From the NCBI GenBank assembly GCA_947184155.2, contig CAMXCT020000517.1:178078-242077 (forward strand): a DNA stretch of 64,000 nt, in the 5' to 3' direction. Below are positions 59,189 through 64,000 of this stretch, piece by piece (the first letter of the stretch is position 1; each line of letters opens with the position of its first letter). The position numbers and the translations under genes are program-made. Under the pieces are notes generated by a model. That model was not told the origin of the DNA. It saw only the letters and a program-made list of their open reading frames with translations, and searched no databases. This stretch comes from Cladocopium goreaui. Taxonomy: Eukaryota; Sar; Dinophyceae; Suessiales; Symbiodiniaceae.

Positions 59189-59914
59189 ACTTTGAAAACA
59201 TCTCTGTGCCTCGCATTCTATTGGAGAAAGCCATGCCATGACCACACCTTCGATCTGTTGTTTTTTCATATGTACAAACCCCAAGCAAACTTCAATTCTA
59301 GGCAGTGGAGGAAATCTACAGTTGCCGCGCGCAAAAAAAGAAATTAATTGAACTTTCCTTTAAATCCGGTTGCACCTGATGGCATGGTCCGGCCCCATAG
59401 ACTTGAGGTTTTAACATGGTTTGCTTGAGGTTTGTACATATGAAAAACCAGCATGCCAGAGCTTCACCACTTGAAGTGTTCCTGCCATTGTAAACTGTCT
59501 GATTGGACGCGTGTTTTGAATTTGTTCGGGGTTCGTGCATATGAAAACAGAGCATGCTAGAGTACTGGCAGCCAACGTGCTTTTCTCGAGTCTTTTCCCG
59601 TTGGGTTGATGCTTTCTTATGTTGCCGGAAGCTTTGTACAGACCTCGATGTTTGAGAGAGAATGGCAGGTCCATGTGTCTCACAGGAAGTTTGCCACTCA
59701 GCAACTACTGTGTCTGTAGTCTGGCTGCTGGCTTTAGATTTCATCTTTACTCGATGTGTCTCCCCTTGCCCCAGAATTTCAATGTTGGATGTTGTGCAAA
59801 CGGGAGGCCTCTTAGATAGATCCCGCACCGGCGCGTTCGATTTTTCACGTCTTTTCAAGTGTGGAAGCCTTCCTACATTTACAGTTGAGACACTGGGCAC
59901 TTGCAGCTTCATAC
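59189..59914 (+). repeat. Copy 5 of the mosaic repeat, direct and partial
   Basis: Begins ACTTTGAAAACATC and repeats 53997-54722 almost base for base, with cores at 59266 (plus), 59434 and 59535 (reverse). It ends in GCAGCTTCATAC, after which unique sequence follows. Confidence 0.9.
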
Positions 59915-60072
59915 AGGGGAGGCCCAAAACTCCGAAGCCAATCCAAGGAGCAGCAAACGGTACCAAAAACAGGACCCCCCACATTAGCCCCAGAACCACC
60001 AGAGCAACACCAGCCCTCAGCCTGCAGCGCATTCTGCTTGCCAGCTGCCTTTGCCTTTGCTTTGGGCGGCAT
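59915..60072 (-). CDS. Possible first exon, disrupted by a repeat copy
   Basis: ATG at 60072 opens MPPKAKAKAAGKQNALQAEG, a basic Lys/Ala start of a kind common in predicted dinoflagellate proteins. A likely donor is CTGCAG|GCTGAG (GC type). Downstream exons cannot be found, because the repeat mosaic takes over at 59914. Alternatively this is a chance open frame. Confidence 0.25.
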
Positions 60073-60155
60073 CACCTGCAAGCACGCCACAACAAAGCAG
60101 CGTATCACAAACCCCAGACTTCTTCCATGCGAACAGAATCGCTGATAACATGTTT

Positions 60156-60490
60156 GATTTCCAGACGCTTTCTGCAGTCTAATTGCCATGATGTCCAGCT
60201 GCTACTCCGCCTACTCCGCTACTCCCGGCAAAGTGATGCCCCTAGATCCTATAGGCAGAAAGACATTTCAGGCAACAGGTCGGAGTAAGACGAACAAGAA
60301 AATTGAGATTTCCAGACGCTTTCTGCAGTCTAATTGCCATGATGTCCAGCTGCTACTCCGCCTACTCCGCTACTCCCGGCAAAGTGATGCCCCTAGATCC
60401 TATAGGCAGAAAGACATTTCAGGCAACAGGTCGGAGTAAGACGAACAAGAAAATTGATATTTCCAGACGCTTTCTGCAATCTAATTGCCT
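60156..60490. repeat. 151-bp tandem repeat, 2.2 copies
   Basis: GATTTCCAGACGCTTTCTGC occurs at 60156 and 60307, with a third partial copy at 60457. The first two units are nearly identical and the third stops after about 35 bases. Units include GCCTACTCCGCTACTCC and a TAGATCCTATAGGC palindrome-like segment. Confidence 0.95.
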
Positions 60491-61756
60491 ACTCCATCCC
60501 GTTTTAAATTAATACTATTATTGATTAGGGGGATGTACGGAATTGTCGGTGTACATGCTTCAGAGTTCACAAACGTTAGGAGTCTAGGGGGGAAAGGGGT
60601 ACAGACAAAAGACTCAAGCCCGACTATCAGCACGCCCATTCTTGCCTGGAAGTCACTGCTCCGGAGACAACAGCTTCCAGCAGAAGTGCGACCTTGGCGA
60701 CACCGGAACCATGGGGAAAAAATTGGCCACAACCGTGTGTCCTAGCTTTAGCTCTGCGAAACTACTTGCAATGTGGGGCAACAACGATCGTTCCTGACAC
60801 GAATGGCTCCTATAATGCAACCTACTGTCTGACAAATCCGACAACTGTCCTAGTCCATCCAGTCTCATGGTCTCTCTCACATGTGACTAGCTGCTTTGGG
60901 TCCGCACGGCGCACTCCAACAACAAATGGTCACTTGTGCTGTGGTGACTAGAGAAACGGCTGCAGCCACTAAGAGCACTCACATTGCACATGTTTTTACA
61001 TGTCCGCGCATGAATGCTCATCAAGGTTCGAGAAGCTTCCATATATAAAGAGAACAGAAAAGACAGTCTCGGAATGTGGTTTGTCCAAATAATAAATGTC
61101 GACATCACTGCGGCTCCAATCGAACAGGTGCTACATTGACAAGAACAGGTCACGACATCGGCAACCCAAAAAGCAATAAACAACTGCAAACCCAAATACA
61201 CGTCATGGTGGTACAAACGGCTACTGCACAACCCCACAATTGCCAAGTCTGGTTGTGAAAGGCTTGCAAAACAGAACTGAGCTTGTTCAAATCACAACCT
61301 ATCTTCTTTGAAGGTACAAGGAATTAAGACCACCGCGAGGCAATGGAATGAAACGTTGTTGCATTGTTACACCAACAGTATGAAAACACAAAGCAGCAAA
61401 AGTCACACTGAAGCTACAAAACGCTTGACATGACATCAAAGCACAAAAGAATAACGAACCCCAACTTGTTTGGAGATGTTTGGTTTGCAAAGGGCGCGAA
61501 CGCACGCAACGCGAAAATGCTTGGAGGTACATAAAGTCGGTCACCGCACAAGCAACGAGTTGCACGCCGTAGATAGTTGGAGTCTAGAACTCCCAGCGCA
61601 AGCGTAACGTATCCGTACGTCCTGCAACTATTCCAAGGAAGTACGACTCCATGCCGTTATTAACCCGTTAGTGTGCCGACGCGCGGGTAAAACGGTGCGT
61701 ATGGAACTCTTCCCACCCACCTCACCCACCAATGGTTTTTGAAAGCCAACCCGTTC
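60491..61756. other. Unique sequence without supported gene
   Basis: Open frames of 60-120 codons exist on both strands, but none has splice signals with matched phase or a recognisable motif. No repeats longer than a few bases were seen. Confidence 0.4.
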
Positions 61757-62408
61757 ACACCGGTGTTTAAGGTGTACCACACCCCTGGTGTTTTAGGTGA
61801 ACCACACCGGTGTTTAAGGTGTACCACACCCCTGGTGTTTAAGGTGAACCACACCGGTGTTTAAGGTGTACCACACCCCTGGTGTTTAAGGTGAACCACA
61901 CCGGTGTTTAAGGTGTACCACACCCTGGTGTTTAAGGTGAACCACACCGGTGTTTAAGGTGTACCACACCCTGGGGGTTAAGGTGAACCACACCGGTGTT
62001 TAAGGTGTACCACACCCCTGGTGTTTAAGGTGAACCACACCGGTGTTTAAGGTGTACCACACCCCTGGTGTTTAAGGTGAGCCACACCGGTGTTTAAGGT
62101 GTACCACCACCACGGTGTTTAAGGTGAACCACACCGGTGTTTAAGGTGTACCACACCCCTGGTGTTTAAGGTGAATCACACCGGTGTTTAAGGTGTACCA
62201 CACCCCCGGTGTTTAAGGTGAACCACACCAGTGTTTAAGGTGTACCACCACCACGGTGTTTAAGGTGAACCACACTGGTGTTTAAGGTGTACCACACCCC
62301 TGGTGTTTAAGGTGAACCACACCGGTGTTTAAGGTGTACCACACCCCCGGTGTTTAATTAGGTGAACCACACCATTGTTTAAGGTGTACCACCACCACGG
62401 TGTGTAAG
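61757..62408. repeat. ~47-bp dimeric satellite (CACCGGTGTTTAAGGTGTAC)
   Basis: About fourteen copies of a two-part unit. One half is ACCACACCGGTGTTTAAGGT, and the other has CACCCCTGGTGTTTAAGG with CCCGG, CCTGG or CCACGG variants. The halves are related to each other, so the basic word is about 23 bp. CACCGGTG is an 8-bp palindrome in every dimer. GTGTTTAAGGTG pairs with CACCTTAAACAC on the other strand but not within a unit. Confidence 0.97.
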
Positions 62409-62600
62409 GTACACCCCACCTGCAACCCTGCAAGCCCGCCTACGACCCTCAAACCTCCACCTACGACCCTTCCAGATCACACCTGCGACCTGCAAATCTC
62501 CTTGTATAGGGAGCGCACCTACGACCCACAAACCTCCACCTATGACAATTCCAAGTCACACCTACACCTGCATATCCCCTTGTAGGGAGCGCGCCTACAC
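62409..62600. repeat. ~85-bp direct duplication
   Basis: ACCTACGACC-CAAACCTCCACC is followed by TCACACCT...CCTTGTATAGGGAGCGC (62450-62520) and then repeated with changes (62518-62597, ending CCCCTTGTAGGGAGCGC). It abuts the preceding satellite. Confidence 0.75.
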
Positions 62601-62732
62601 CCAACGATTCACTACCCAACGAGTGCAAATGTTTCTGGTTGCTTATGTGCTGCACACAAATTCCCGCGCTTCTGCGTGAACATGGCCACACGCAAACCAC
62701 GCGTATGTTTTGAGCAACAAAACTACAAGTAG

Positions 62733-63259
62733 TCGCTATACATTACACACCGTCCAGAAACAGTGACAAAATTTGCAGCATTGTAGAGATTAAGTCACTA
62801 GAGCAATTTCTGTCCGAAACTGTGAGCGACATTGCTCATCTTACAAAGAAGCTGCAAAATGACAGCTCTTTTTCCCAGCAGATTGGCCTCGAGTTACAAT
62901 CGGCAGAACATGCGTCTGCTTGCCAGCTCGAAAAATGGAGGAAGGTCGAAAAATGCTCTTTACACACATACAGTTGCTCTCACTTAGCCTCGGAGGCCGG
63001 CCCCTCCACTTCCTTTGCCTTGGATGGAAAGCGAAAGCATGAAAACGAAAATGGGGGAGACGCTGGGAATGATCTTACACAATCAAAAGAAGGCCACCCG
63101 GCCTCCTCAACTTCCTTGCTCTTTGCATCTAGGAGGAGTTGCAGATCTGCCTTTGACAACCTTTGGCAGCCTGCCATTCATGAACATGAGGACACACAGC
63201 GTCCTGCACGTGAAAGTCCGCCCAGCACTCACGCAGAGGCAGAGAGGCGCCTTGATTAG
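62733..63259 (+). CDS. Coiled-coil-like open frame, unidentified
   Basis: The plus frame is open from 62733 to TAG at 63257-63259. Its first part reads like a helical coil (VEIKSLEQFLSETVSDIAHL, then QQIGLELQSAEHASACQLEK). The second part (from about 62985) is Ser/Glu/His-rich and less convincing, and it overlaps the last exon of the minus-strand gene by a few bases. No early ATG is present, so if real it is an internal exon ending before about 62990. Confidence 0.3.
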
Positions 63260-63372
63260 ACGGGTCCGTTTGCGGAGGGCATCTTTTCCATCTTCTTGGC
63301 TTCGCGGGCTGCTTTCTTCGCAGCTTCATGCTTGTGCTTCAAATCTTGGAGCTGTTCACACAGCACGGCCTC
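63256..63372 (-). CDS. Last exon of a minus-strand gene
   Basis: A minus-strand frame reads CEQLQDLKHKHEAAKKAARE, then AKKMEKMPSANGPV and TAA at 63256-63258. The highly charged Ala/Lys heptad-like sequence is a typical C-terminal helix. An acceptor-like GTGTGAG|GCC lies at about 63373-63375. It is probably the 3' end of the gene whose exon lies at 63631-64000, but the connecting intron phase is not proven. Family unknown. Confidence 0.5.
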   Translation of the reverse strand, partial: EAVLCEQLQDLKHKHEAAKKAAREAKKMEKMPSANGPV

Positions 63373-63630
63373 ACACATAACAGACTACAGTCGTCCCCAA
63401 AATCACCCCAACACAGATTTCCAAGGATAGGATGCCCACTCAAGGTGAACTGGCATGGGGTGGCATGGATCACTGGGTGATGCCAGGCTGAATGCGATGA
63501 CTACCTACCTGCCTGGCTTCACCTACTCAACTCTCCACCTGACGAACTCTAAACGACATGCGTGTGGACATGCATCAGCGCCCCGTGAACTACAAGACTG
63601 CCGCACGATCTTTTTGCAAACAAACTTGTT
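63373..63630. other. Probable intron
   Basis: This lies between two minus-strand exon-like frames; stops are frequent in all minus frames. It contains GGCATGGGGTGGCATGG and CTACCTACCTGCCTGG words. Nothing else is seen. Confidence 0.35.
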
Positions 63631-64000
63631 TTAGCCGGTTCTATTTCTGGGACCGCAAACTGAGCTGCAAAGTGGCTTCGCTCCAGTGGGCCTCCCTAGT
63701 TGCTTAGTCCAACGTGAGTACTGGTCTGCCGCGAAATGTTGGAGGAAACTTTCGCCGCTTGGGAGCTGGACCACAAGATGAAGAGGCATCTGGGCAGCAG
63801 GCAGCGGTTTCTCAGGCGGGCCCCAATGAATGTAAGACATGAAGTTCAGACGCATCCGATTTGGAAAAATGATCTTGGCTTCTTCCAATGTTGGGGGCAT
63901 AGTAGGCACCACAGGCACGAACTTCCAACCCAAACTTGCCCGAATCTTGTCCGACAGGTCTGCTTGCTGGTTCAAGATCCCATCTCGATGGAAGGCTTTG
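63631..64000 (-). CDS. Exon of an unidentified gene, open at window edge
   Basis: From base 64000 inwards the minus frame is open (AFHRDGILNQQADLSDKIRA, SLGWKFVPVVPTMPPTLEEA, NFMSYIHWGPPEKPLPAAQ, HLVVQLPSGESFLQHFAAD). It ends at a stop at 63631. The composition is clearly protein-like to about 63725; the final residues are not, so the exon probably ends near 63720-63730. The gene continues to the right of the window. I do not recognise the family. Confidence 0.55.
   Translation of the reverse strand, partial: KAFHRDGILNQQADLSDKIRASLGWKFVPVVPTMPPTLEEAKIIFPNRMRLNFMSYIHWGPPEKPLPAAQMPLHLVVQLPSGESFLQHFAADQYSRWTKQLGRPTGAKPLCSSVCGPRNRTG

Noticed and set aside
53871..59545. CRISPR-like array because of regularly spaced short repeats
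   Set aside because: Spacing is 101 bp with related, not unique, spacers; repeats occur in both orientations; the genome is eukaryotic and there are no cas genes.

Overview
The window looks like nuclear DNA from a dinoflagellate, most plausibly a symbiodiniacean relative. The best evidence is an intron-containing eIF4E-like gene on the minus strand (about 14.3-17.3 kb). Its introns use GC, GA and GT donors, and most acceptors fit the AG|G pattern typical of dinoflagellates. Genes are sparse, introns are short to moderate, simple repeats are heavy, and the Ty1/copia element has a Lys/Gly/Ser-rich Gag tail. No rRNA, tRNA, CRISPR array or prokaryotic operon was seen.

Layout. 0-14 kb: exon fragments and one multi-exon gene of unknown function (2.7-4.7 kb, minus), separated by microsatellites (GAT/CAT, CAA, TATAG and ATCA-type). 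14.3-17.3 kb: the eIF4E-like gene. One of its introns holds a 1.5 kb element with perfect 26-bp terminal inverted repeats and ten copies of a 119-bp satellite. 18.9-26.4 kb: a complete Ty1/copia LTR retrotransposon on the minus strand, with 179-bp LTRs that look identical, a 5-bp target duplication, a polypurine tract and a primer-binding site. Its coding region has a frame break in gag, an in-frame stop between protease and integrase, and a long C-terminal extension with a membrane segment and coiled coil. 26.6-29.1 kb: minisatellites. 29.6-30.9 kb: a frame-broken protein gene with a DSD motif, abutting the next block.

30.87-53.66 kb is one higher-order tandem array of about 16 units plus partial ends. 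Units are about 2.05 kb in the first three and about 1.25 kb afterwards. Each contains a long imperfect palindrome and a 12-bp GAGGCAGGCCTC-type repeat block. The three long units share the same ~757-bp insertion, which has an A8 tail on the minus strand and a 20-bp target duplication. This is best read as a retroposon that landed once and was then amplified with its host unit.

53.66-59.91 kb is a mosaic of five direct and inverted copies of another sequence. It carries 20 copies of a conserved core (TTTTCATATGTACAAAC) at a strict 100-102 bp spacing, arranged in convergent orientation. 60-62.6 kb has further tandem repeats (151 bp and ~47 bp). The right edge holds exons of a minus-strand gene that runs out of the window.

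Almost all convincing coding sequence is on the minus strand, as expected for unidirectional dinoflagellate gene blocks. Exon boundaries were read by eye from frame and splice signals. Treat them as good hypotheses, not as transcript-supported models.
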